12,248 bases of DNA from UBA668 sp046086305 (GTDB lineage Bacteria; Actinomycetota; Acidimicrobiia; Acidimicrobiales; Ilumatobacteraceae): contig JBJSXI010000046.1 in assembly GCA_046086305.1 (NCBI GenBank), forward strand, positions 1 to 12,248, read 5' to 3'. Position 1 is the first letter of the stretch, and every line of letters starts with the position of its first letter. Below, in pieces: positions 1 through 8,774 of the stretch. The translations under genes and the position numbers were made by a program. The notes below the pieces were generated by a model that saw nothing but the letters and a program-made list of their open reading frames with translations, made no database searches and was not told the origin of the DNA.

Positions 1-494
1 GTCAGTTCGTCACTGAGGTACCGGCCCTCGGCCACCTTGATCGGATCGACCTCGCCGATGAGGTCGGCGATCGATGTGTCGGGGGTGGCGAGTTTCTCGC
101 CGAAGCGCTGCTCGCGATGAATCCACTGGATGGGTGTGTCATCACCGTGTTCGGCGACCAGATCGCGCGCCTGTCGGCTCACCGGCGCATACGGATCGTC
201 GTTGATCTCACTGCCGGCGATGATGGGGAGGTACTCGTCGAGCAGGCCGACGAGCGAGCGGATCATGCGCGTCTTGGCCTGTCCACGTTCGCCGAGGAAG
301 ATCACGTCGTGACCAGCGAGCAGGGCGTTCTCGAGCTGGGGCATCACCGTGTCCTCGTACCCGAGCACACCGTCGAAGAGTGGTTCACCGGCCACGATGC
401 GAGCCACGGCGTTGCGGCGGATCTCCTCCTTGACCGGGACCGATACCCAGCCTGACGCCCTCAACTCACCCACTGTGCTCGGCCGTGCCACCAT
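1..494 (-). CDS. Magnesium-chelatase-like AAA+ (MoxR/ChlI-type) ATPase, N-terminal part
   Basis: Reading the minus strand from the ATG at 494 gives 164 codons without a stop, running off the left edge, so the C-terminal part is missing. A Walker A motif GERGQAKT lies at residues 68-75, followed by the stretch PIIAGSEINDDPY near 90-102 and LATPDTSIADLIGEVDPIKV towards the end of what is visible. These match the family annotated as 'magnesium chelatase' in actinobacteria, whose members often begin TVGELRASG, as here at residues 7-15. In those genomes the gene usually precedes one for a von Willebrand A protein, forming a MoxR/VWA chaperone-like pair; that partner would lie outside the window. 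True Mg insertion for chlorophyll is unlikely, and a metal-insertion or protein-remodelling role is inferred. The start could also be the adjacent GTG at 491. No Shine-Dalgarno sequence is evident, and a TATGGT hexamer 6 nt upstream suggests a leaderless mRNA. Confidence 0.85.
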   Translation of the reverse strand, partial: MVARPSTVGELRASGWVSVPVKEEIRRNAVARIVAGEPLFDGVLGYEDTVMPQLENALLAGHDVIFLGERGQAKTRMIRSLVGLLDEYLPIIAGSEINDDPYAPVSRQARDLVAEHGDDTPIQWIHREQRFGEKLATPDTSIADLIGEVDPIKVAEGRYLSDEL

Positions 495-500
495 GCGCCG

Positions 501-506
501 ACCATA
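501..506 (-). promoter_or_regulatory. Candidate -10 element (TATGGT) of the AAA+ ATPase gene
   Basis: On the minus strand TATGGT fits the actinobacterial TANNNT -10 consensus and ends exactly 6 nt before the ATG at 494. A transcript starting at the usual distance would begin at or next to the start codon, so the mRNA may be leaderless. A weak GGGACG lies 18 nt upstream in the -35 position. This is motif reading only. Confidence 0.4.
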
Positions 507-542
507 GCCGCACCCTGCGCGCAGCGTCCCCGCGACCGCCTC

Positions 543-548
543 TACGCT
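543..548 (+). promoter_or_regulatory. Candidate -10 element (TACGCT) of the GH2-like gene
   Basis: TACGCT fits TANNNT and ends 7 nt before the GTG start at 556. No Shine-Dalgarno stretch lies between, which is the arrangement expected of a leaderless mRNA. No good -35 hexamer is visible. With the opposing -10 at 501-506 it makes the 61-bp gap between these divergent genes a compact double promoter. Confidence 0.4.
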
Positions 549-555
549 CCGAGAC

Positions 556-2649
556 GTGCAACTCGACGGACCGTGGTCGGTGCGCGTGGCCGACGACGAT
601 GTCCGCCGCGACGGCATCGGGCTCGACGTGGACGACTCGACGTGGACACAGCTCGACGTCCCCGGACACTGGCGCGATCACCCCGAGTTCGCCACGTCGA
701 ACGGGCCCGTCATGTACCGGCGTCGGTTCCATCTCGAACCACCCGGAGATGGTGAACGCCGCTTCGTGACCCTCGAAGGTGTCCTCTACCAGGCCGACGT
801 CTGGCTCGACGGCGCCTACCTCGGTGACCCGGAGGGTTACTTCTTCCCACACAGCTTCGACATCACCTCGCTCGCCCGGCTCGGCGACGACCATGTCCTC
901 GCAGTCGAGGTGACCTGCCCGTCGGGTCCGGGCCTCCGGCGCACGCTCACCGGCGCGCTCCAGCGAACATCGGGGATCGATCCGGCCTCGAATCCGGGCG
1001 GACTCTGGCGTCCGGTGCGCATCGAGTCGACGGGTCCTGCCCGACTCGACCGGCTCCGGGTGCTGTGCCGCGACGCCAATGATGCGCGCGCCCATCTTCG
1101 CCTGCACGCGCGCATCGACGTGGTCGGACCGCGCCCGGTGACGATCCGCACTGTCGTCGACGGCGCGACGATTGCCGAGCAGTCACGCAGCCTCGCCGCC
1201 GGCATCAACGAGGTCTCATGGGATGTCGACGTCGCCGATCCACAGCTGTGGTGGCCGTGGAGTCTTGGTGCACAGCCGCTCACCGAGGTCGTCGTCGAGG
1301 TGCTCGTCGAGGGCGCCGTGAGCGACCACCGCCGTGTGCGCACGGGCCTGCGCGAGGTTGCGCTGCAGGAGTGGGTGTTCTCGATCAACGGTGAACGACT
1401 CTTCGCAAAGGGCGCAGTCGTCGCGCCGAGCGGCGCCTCCCTCGCGGCCACCGATCCGGCTGATGTGGCGGGCATCGTCGCGTCTGCTCGCGATGCCGGA
1501 CTCGATCTGCTCCGTGTGGCCGGCCATGTGGCGCGCCGCGAGCTGTACGACGCCGCCGACGAGGCAGGCATGCTCGTGTGGCAGGAGCTTCCCCTCGTCC
1601 ACTCCGTGGCACGCACTGCGCGGCGTCAGGTGCTGCGCCAGGCACGGGAGATGGTCGATGCACTCGGACACCACCCGTCGATCGTCCTGTGGTGCGCGCA
1701 CGACGAACCCGACGAGCCGGCTCGCCGGCCGCCCTCACTGGTCGGCCGGTTGGCCCGTCAGCATGTGCCGACGTGGAACAGCCTCGTCCTCGATCGCTGG
1801 GCACGCCGCACACTCGAGGCCGCCGACGAGACGCGACCGGCCATCGCCCACAGCGGCGTGCCGCCCCAGCCCCCGACACTCGAGGGGACCGATGGCCATC
1901 TGTGGTTCGGATGGGAGTACGGCCAGTTCCGCGACCTCGATGCCTTCGCTGCGGCGATGCCGCGCATGGTCCGCTTCGTCGGCGCATTCGGCGCAGCAGC
2001 CGTGCCCACCTCGGCGGACTTCATGTCGCCGACCCGATGGCCCGACCTCGACTGGGACCACCTACGCGACCACCACGGCCTCGATATCACTCGTCTCGAG
2101 GCGCACACTCCTCGCGCAGACCATGTGTCGTTCGAGTCATGGCGCGATGCGACCCAGCAGTATCAGGCCGAGTTGCTGCGTCACCACATCGAATCGCTGC
2201 GCCGCTTGAAGTACCACCCGACCGGGGGGTTCTGCATCGAGCGCTGGAACGACCCCGGCCCTGCGGTGTCGACGAGCGTCATCGACCACGACCATCGTCC
2301 GAAGGCCGCACTGCGCCACGTGGTCGATGCTTGCCGACCGGTGATCGTCGTCGCCGAACGACTCCCCGACCGACTCGTCGTCGGTTCGGCCGTCACCCTC
2401 GACGTCCACGTGGTGAGCGATCTCCGCCGACCGCTCGACGACCTCGTCTGCTCAGCGGTCCTGCGATGGCCCGGAGGTGAGCACCGCTGGTCGTGGAGTG
2501 GCAGTGTCCCGCCCGATGGTTGTGTCCGGGTCGGCGCCGTTCGCTTCGTCACACCGGACGCCGTCGGCCCGATCCAGCTCGATCTCACGCTCGAACACGC
2601 CGAGCTCGCCGCGACGAACCGCTACGCAGGCCAGATCGTCGAGTCGTGA
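556..2649 (+). CDS. Glycoside hydrolase family 2-like protein, probably catalytically impaired
   Basis: A 697-residue protein with the GH2 layout: N-terminal jelly-roll sugar-binding domain (about 1-155, with VPGHW and GGLWRPVRIES), an Ig-like domain (about 160-265), a TIM barrel (about 277-560, starting INGERLFAKG) and a C-terminal beta domain. It resembles actinobacterial beta-mannosidase-like GH2 proteins. In active members the acid/base Glu follows Asn (HNEP) and the nucleophile sits in a [ST/G]EFG motif. Here the first reads HDEP (382-385, Glu384 kept, Asn replaced by Asp383) and the second RFVGAFGAAAVP (473-484, Ala477 where the Glu belongs). The sequence is otherwise intact, with no frameshift or internal stop, so it is either an inactive sugar-binding relative or newly decaying. 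No signal peptide is seen, suggesting a cytoplasmic location. The GTG start is chosen because VQLDGPW begins the first domain. It converges on sdhB with 15 bp between the genes. No substrate can be assigned. Confidence 0.8.
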   Translation: MQLDGPWSVRVADDDVRRDGIGLDVDDSTWTQLDVPGHWRDHPEFATSNGPVMYRRRFHLEPPGDGERRFVTLEGVLYQADVWLDGAYLGDPEGYFFPHSFDITSLARLGDDHVLAVEVTCPSGPGLRRTLTGALQRTSGIDPASNPGGLWRPVRIESTGPARLDRLRVLCRDANDARAHLRLHARIDVVGPRPVTIRTVVDGATIAEQSRSLAAGINEVSWDVDVADPQLWWPWSLGAQPLTEVVVEVLVEGAVSDHRRVRTGLREVALQEWVFSINGERLFAKGAVVAPSGASLAATDPADVAGIVASARDAGLDLLRVAGHVARRELYDAADEAGMLVWQELPLVHSVARTARRQVLRQAREMVDALGHHPSIVLWCAHDEPDEPARRPPSLVGRLARQHVPTWNSLVLDRWARRTLEAADETRPAIAHSGVPPQPPTLEGTDGHLWFGWEYGQFRDLDAFAAAMPRMVRFVGAFGAAAVPTSADFMSPTRWPDLDWDHLRDHHGLDITRLEAHTPRADHVSFESWRDATQQYQAELLRHHIESLRRLKYHPTGGFCIERWNDPGPAVSTSVIDHDHRPKAALRHVVDACRPVIVVAERLPDRLVVGSAVTLDVHVVSDLRRPLDDLVCSAVLRWPGGEHRWSWSGSVPPDGCVRVGAVRFVTPDAVGPIQLDLTLEHAELAATNRYAGQIVES

Positions 2650-2664
2650 CCGGCGCCGACCGGC

Positions 2665-3441
2665 TCAGATCTGGCTGATCAGCTTGCGGTTCTTGAACTT
2701 CGCCGTGCGGTAGTCGCGGTGCATGAGGGCGATGAAGTCGATGCTGATGCTCTTCGGGCAGGCGGCCTCGCACTCACCGTGGTTCGTACACGAACCGAAG
2801 TACTCGTCCATCGTCTCGACCATCGCCTCGACTCGATGCCACCGCTCGGGCTGGCCCTGCGGCAGCAGGTTGAGATGACTCACCTTGGCGGCGGTGAACA
2901 GGTTCGCCGCACCGTTCGGACATGCCGCCACACACGCCCCGCAGCCGATGCACTCGGCCGCATCCATCGCCGCATCCGCAACCGGCTTGGGCACCGGGAT
3001 GAGATTGGCGTCGGGTGCCCCGCCCGTCTGCGCGGTGATGAACCCGCCGGCCTCGACGATCCGGTCGAACGCCGAACGGTCGACCATCAGATCCTTCACG
3101 ACCGGGAACGCCGTCGCCCGCCACGGCTCGATCACGATCGTGTCGCCGCTGTGGAACGTGCGCATGTGGAGCTGGCAGGTCGCCGTTCCGCGCTGGGGTC
3201 CGTGGGCCTGGCCGTCGATCATCAGCGAGCACGTACCGCAGATGCCCTCGCGACAGTCGTGATCGAACACGACGGCTTCCTTGCCCTCTGCGATGAGCCG
3301 CTCGTTGAGGACGTCGAGCATCTCGAGGAACGAGGCCTCGTCACTGATGCGATCGATCTCGTAGGTCTCGAAGTGACCGACGTCGTCGGGGCCGGCCTGC
3401 CGCCAGACCTTCAAGGTGAGGTGCTCGAGGAAGTGACTCAC
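2665..3441 (-). CDS. sdhB: Succinate dehydrogenase iron-sulfur subunit
   Basis: This 258-residue protein carries electrons from the FAD of SdhA to the quinone site at the membrane. The N-terminal ferredoxin domain holds [2Fe-2S] ligands Cys63, Cys68, Cys71 and Cys89 (CREGICGTC motif). The C-terminal domain holds CIGCGACVAACP (Cys164, 167, 170, 174) and CTNHGECEAACP (Cys218, 224, 228), which supply the [4Fe-4S] and [3Fe-4S] clusters. Length and motif spacing match the non-classical Sdh1-type subunit of actinobacteria. The start is a GTG at 3441 that overlaps the sdhA stop as GTGA, so translation is probably coupled to sdhA. If the internal sdhA stop is real, this gene would suffer both loss of coupling and transcriptional polarity. 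It ends in TGA, 15 bp from the convergent GH2 gene, with no clear terminator hairpin between. Confidence 0.97.
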   Translation of the reverse strand: MSHFLEHLTLKVWRQAGPDDVGHFETYEIDRISDEASFLEMLDVLNERLIAEGKEAVVFDHDCREGICGTCSLMIDGQAHGPQRGTATCQLHMRTFHSGDTIVIEPWRATAFPVVKDLMVDRSAFDRIVEAGGFITAQTGGAPDANLIPVPKPVADAAMDAAECIGCGACVAACPNGAANLFTAAKVSHLNLLPQGQPERWHRVEAMVETMDEYFGSCTNHGECEAACPKSISIDFIALMHRDYRTAKFKNRKLISQI

Positions 3442-5372
3442 TTGTAGCTCCGCTTCGCCAGATGGATGACTTCGAACTGCAGGTCCTCTTGGTGGCGCAC
3501 CGATGTCATCGGATCACCCGTCCACTCCCACGCGGCGACATGGGCGAACCGCTCGTCGTCGCGCTGCGCCTCGCCCTCGTCGTCCTGGTACTCGACACGG
3601 AAGTGACCGCCGCAGCTCTCCTCGCGCTCGAGTGCGTCGCGGCACATGAGCATGCCGAGCTGGAAGAAGTCGTCGACCCGGCCAGCCTTCTCGAGCGTCT
3701 GGTTGAGGCCCTCGCCGCTTCCCGTCACCCGCAGGTCGGTCTGGAACTCGTGGTAGAGGGCCGGCAGTTCCGACAACGCCTTGTCGAGCCCCTCGCGCGA
3801 GCGCTCCATCCCGCAGAAGTCCCAGATGACCTTGCCGAGTTCGCGGTGGAACCAGTCGGGTGATCGCCTGCCCTTCACCTCGAGGTAGCGGCGGTACCGA
3901 TCGCGGGCCCCCTGCTCGGCCGCCACGAACTCGGGGTGATCCGTTCCGGGGATCGACTTGTTGAGCATCGGCGCGAGGTAGTTGCCGATCGTGTAGGGCA
4001 GCACGAAGTAGCCGTCGGCGAGGCCCTGCATGAGTGCCGAGGCACCGAGTCGGTTCGCACCGTGGTCGCTGAAGTTCGCCTCCCCGGCCGCGTACAGACC
4101 CGGCACGGAGGTCATCAACTCGTAGTCGACCCACAGACCACCCATCGTGTAGTGGCTCGCCGGGTAGATGCGCATGGGGACGTCGTAGGGGTTCTCGCCG
4201 GTGATCCGCTGGTACATCTCGAACAGGTTCCCGTACCGCTCGGCAACGACGTTCCGGCCGAGCCGGCCGATCGCTGCCGAGAAGTCGCGTTAGACGCCGT
4301 TGTGCAGCGGGCCGACGCCGTGGCCGCTGTCGACGGCGCGCTTGGCGGCACGCGACGAGATGTCGCGCGGCGCGAGGTTGCCGAAGCTGGGATACAGCCG
4401 CTCGAGCAGGTAGTCGCGTTCGTCCTCGGGAATCTCGTGCGCCGGACGATCGTCGCCGGCGCGCGCCGGCACCCCCACCCGACCGTCGTTGCGCAGGCTC
4501 TCGCTCACCAAGATGAGCTTCGACTGGAACTCGTCGGACTGCGGGATGCATGTCGGGTGGATCTGGGTGTAGCAGGGGTTGGCGAACAGGGCACCCTTGC
4601 GGTGGGCCCGCCAGGCCGCGGTGACGTTGCACGCCATGGCATTGGTCGACAGGAAGAAGACGTTGCCGTAGCCACCCGTGCACAGCACGACCGCGTGGCC
4701 GGCATGCGAGCGGATCTCACCGGTGACGAGATCGCGCGTGACGATGCCGGCAGCGCGCCCGTCGATGGTGACGACATCGACGAGTTCGGTGCGGTTCCAG
4801 AGCGTGACGTTGCCGAGACCGATCTGGCGGGCCAACTGCTGGTACGCACCGAGCAGCAACTGCTGGCCCGTCTGGCCACGGGCGTAGAACGTGCGGCTCA
4901 CCTGAGCGCCACCGAAGCTGCGGTTGTCGAGCAGACCCCCGTACTCGCGGGCGAAGGGCACCCCCTGGGCCACCATCTGGTCGATGATGTCGACGCTCAC
5001 CTCGGCCAGACGATGGACGTTCGCCTCACGAGAGCGGAAGTCTCCGCCCTTGATCGTGTCGTAGAAGAGTCGGTGGACGCTGTCGCCATCGCCGCGGTAG
5101 TTCTTCGCCGCATTGATGCCACCCTGAGCCGCAATGCTGTGGGCCCGACGCGGCGAATCATGGAAGGTGAACGCCTCCACCTGATAGCCCAGCTCGGCGA
5201 GCGTCGCGGCCGCCGAGGCACCGGCGAGGCCCGTCCCGACGACGAGCACCTTGAACTTGCGCTTGTTGTTCGGGTTCACCAGCTTCATGTCCGACTTGTA
5301 GGTCGACCACTTGTCGGCGAGGGGGCCCGAGGGGATCTTCGAGTCGAAGGTACGCAGAGCCGTGTCGGTCAT
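3438..5372 (-). pseudogene. sdhA: Succinate dehydrogenase flavoprotein subunit, interrupted by an in-frame TAA
   Basis: The frame from the ATG at 5372 to the TGA at 3438 spans 644 codons before the terminal stop, the normal length for the Sdh1-type flavoprotein, but codon 361 is TAA. Before it are the FAD-binding GTGLAG (46-51), HSIAAQGG with the likely flavin-linked His (78-85), RGQTGQ (165-170), the active-site stretch HPTCIP (272-277), ESLRNDG (291-297) and APRDISSRA with the candidate proton-shuttle Arg336. After it are MRIYPASHYTMGG with His407 and SDHGANRLGASAL with Arg441. Both halves are conserved to the edge of the stop and stay in one frame, so nothing but that codon is abnormal. 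Read literally, the products are a 360-residue fragment (4290-5372) and a possible restart at the ATG at 4217; neither alone has a full active site. A sequencing error, recent nonsense mutation or readthrough are the options. The start lies 7 bp after sdhC, with GGGGTGA as ribosome-binding site. Confidence 0.93.
4290..4292 (-). other. In-frame TAA within sdhA (codon 361)
   Basis: On the coding strand the codons run GGC GTC TAA CGC GAC TTC. Related SdhA proteins read GVY-x-DF at this point, so the expected codon is Tyr TAC, one base from TAA (plus-strand g to t at 4290). Reading frame and similarity continue unchanged on both sides. Confidence 0.97.
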
Positions 5373-5379
5373 GAGTCGT

Positions 5380-6141
5380 TCACCCCACGATGCCGGCGAG
5401 CACTGCCACCGGGAAGCTGACGTTGCCGACCACCACGACGGTGGCGACGGTGACTGCGAGCGGGCGACGAAGCCGCCCGAAACGCGGATTGTTCCAGCCC
5501 ATCGACTGGAAGAGGCTCCACGTGCCGTGGAACAGATGGGTGCCGAGCGCCAGATTGGCGACGATGTAGAGGACCGCCACCGGCACCCGCTGGAAGCTGC
5601 GCACGACGTTGTTGTACGCCTCGCCGCGCACGAACTCGCCGTCGGTGCCGACGGCGTTGGCGAACCCCCATGTGAGGTCGGCGAGGTGCCACAGCACGAA
5701 CAGGGCAACGATGATCCCCGTCCAGCGCATCGTCCGACTGGCGAACGAGGCGATCTGGTAGTCGCGCGGACTCTGGTACTTGACGCCGCGGGCCCGTCGG
5801 TTCAACACGGTGAGCCCGTACGCAGCGTGGATGTGGACACCGACTGCGACGAGCAGGCCGATGCGCAGGATCCACAGCGCCACGGTGTGCGGCAGGATCG
5901 GGACGAGCAGTTCGCGCAGGAATTCGGCGTAGTGGTCGAACTCCTCGGCGCCGAGATACATCTTCAGGTTGCCCACCATGTGGGCGATCACGAAGCCGAT
6001 CAGCATGATGCCGGTGATCGCCATCGCGTACTTCTTGCCCACGGCGGTGCCGTAGAGGTCGAGCAGGAAAAAGCGCCGTCGCTTCTTCGGAGCGACCGCC
6101 GTGCCGCTCACCGGCGGGCGGGACTGTGTTGCCTGTGCCAT
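5380..6141 (-). CDS. sdhC: Succinate dehydrogenase cytochrome b subunit (b558-type membrane anchor)
   Basis: A 253-residue integral membrane protein that anchors SdhAB and passes electrons to quinone through haem. Five hydrophobic segments are visible at about 36-57, 87-110, 139-160, 183-206 and 227-250. Histidines suited to ligate two haems sit inside them: His54, His103 or His105, His152 and His202 or His205 (in GTHLFHG). One long five-helix anchor, with no separate sdhD, is the arrangement of the cytochrome b558 family in Bacillus- and Mycobacterium Sdh1-type enzymes. I start at the ATG at 6141 (MAQATQS) because GAAAGG lies 10 nt upstream and the frame further upstream is Arg-rich and non-conserved in character. 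It is first in the sdhCAB operon and ends 7 bp before sdhA, with the sdhA ribosome-binding site inside its 3' end. Confidence 0.95.
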   Translation of the reverse strand: MAQATQSRPPVSGTAVAPKKRRRFFLLDLYGTAVGKKYAMAITGIMLIGFVIAHMVGNLKMYLGAEEFDHYAEFLRELLVPILPHTVALWILRIGLLVAVGVHIHAAYGLTVLNRRARGVKYQSPRDYQIASFASRTMRWTGIIVALFVLWHLADLTWGFANAVGTDGEFVRGEAYNNVVRSFQRVPVAVLYIVANLALGTHLFHGTWSLFQSMGWNNPRFGRLRRPLAVTVATVVVVGNVSFPVAVLAGIVG

Positions 6142-6182
6142 CGGGAGACGGCCTTTCGAGGACGGGACGAGGGTCGAGCCGA

Positions 6183-6212
6183 ACCGTAGCCCTCGTGATC
6201 GCTGGCGGTGAA
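6183..6212 (-). promoter_or_regulatory. Candidate promoter of sdhCAB
   Basis: On the minus strand TTCACC (6207-6212, four of six to TTGACA) lies 18 nt before TACGGT (6183-6188, fits TANNNT). Transcription would begin near 6176, giving a leader of about 35 nt that includes the GAAAGG ribosome-binding site of sdhC. Motif-based only. Confidence 0.5.
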
Positions 6213-6265
6213 CTCCGCCCCGGACATGCCGCAGACACCGGGTGGTGACCTCCGACACCGAAGAG

Positions 6266-6295
6266 TTCGTCGGGGTCGGGCCGAATCAATACACT
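6266..6295 (+). promoter_or_regulatory. Candidate promoter of hppA
   Basis: TACACT at 6290-6295 fits TANNNT. A weak TTCGTC at 6266-6271 lies 18 nt upstream in the -35 position. Transcription would start near 6302, leaving a leader of about 54 nt with the hairpins described at 6314-6343. It is divergent from the sdhC promoter, the two -10 elements being about 100 bp apart. Confidence 0.4.
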
Positions 6296-6313
6296 CCTGA
6301 TGTCTGTCCAGTC

Positions 6314-6343
6314 GCGCGGGTGTGTTCCCGCGCCCTCACACCC
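6314..6343 (+). promoter_or_regulatory. Overlapping alternative hairpins in the hppA leader
   Basis: GCGCGGG (6314-6320) pairs perfectly with CCCGCGC (6327-6333) around a 6-nt loop. GGGTGTG (6318-6324) pairs perfectly with CACACCC (6337-6343) around a 12-nt loop. Both use 6318-6320, so only one can form at a time, and the second ends just before the Shine-Dalgarno GGAG at 6345-6348. This could tune translation, but the region is GC-rich and chance pairing is possible. Confidence 0.35.
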
Positions 6344-6355
6344 CGGAGACCACCG

Positions 6356-8683
<2,328 letters not shown>

Positions 8684-8721
8684 TCCGCCGGCACCGACCG
8701 TTCGGCCACGACCAGAACACA

Positions 8722-8763
8722 TCGGGGAACCCGACCTCGACGTCGGGGAACCCGAGCTTGACA
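8722..8763 (+). repeat. Two tandem 21-bp repeats, each with a perfect palindrome
   Basis: The 13-bp sequence TCGGGGAACCCGA occurs at 8722-8734 and again at 8743-8755. Each copy is itself an inverted repeat, TCGGG and CCCGA around GAA. The full 21-bp units (8722-8742, 8743-8763) agree at 18 of 21 positions. Copies two helical turns apart would lie on one DNA face, as in operators for paired dimers. They end at the AAGGAG ribosome-binding site (8763-8768) of the lipoprotein gene. Confidence 0.75.
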
Positions 8764-8774
8764 AGGAGCGTCAC

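Noticed and set aside
117..455. A 112-codon plus-strand frame opposite the AAA+ ATPase
   Set aside because: The minus strand encodes a clear Walker A protein over the same bases; this frame is its complement.
2650..2664. A terminator between the convergent GH2 and sdhB genes
   Set aside because: The 15 bp contain repeated CCGG and a short CGGCGCCG palindrome but no hairpin with a loop and no T-run, so I could not support one.
4218..4292. A frameshift, insertion or separate second gene as the cause of the split in sdhA
   Set aside because: The upstream and downstream segments are in the same frame and the conserved sequence is continuous around codon 361, so a single base substitution is enough.
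3936..5420. A 494-codon plus-strand open frame across sdhA
   Set aside because: It lies opposite conserved flavoprotein sequence. Its composition is that of an antisense shadow and it has no domain signature.
5373..5708. An N-terminal extension of sdhA by 112 codons into sdhC
   Set aside because: The extension overlaps conserved sdhC and has composition unlike a protein. The ATG at 5372 with GGGGTGA upstream is the expected family start.
6242..6355. A longer hppA starting at the GTG at 6242
   Set aside because: It would cover the likely promoter and leader, adds 38 residues without membrane character, and lacks the well-placed GGAG of the start at 6356.
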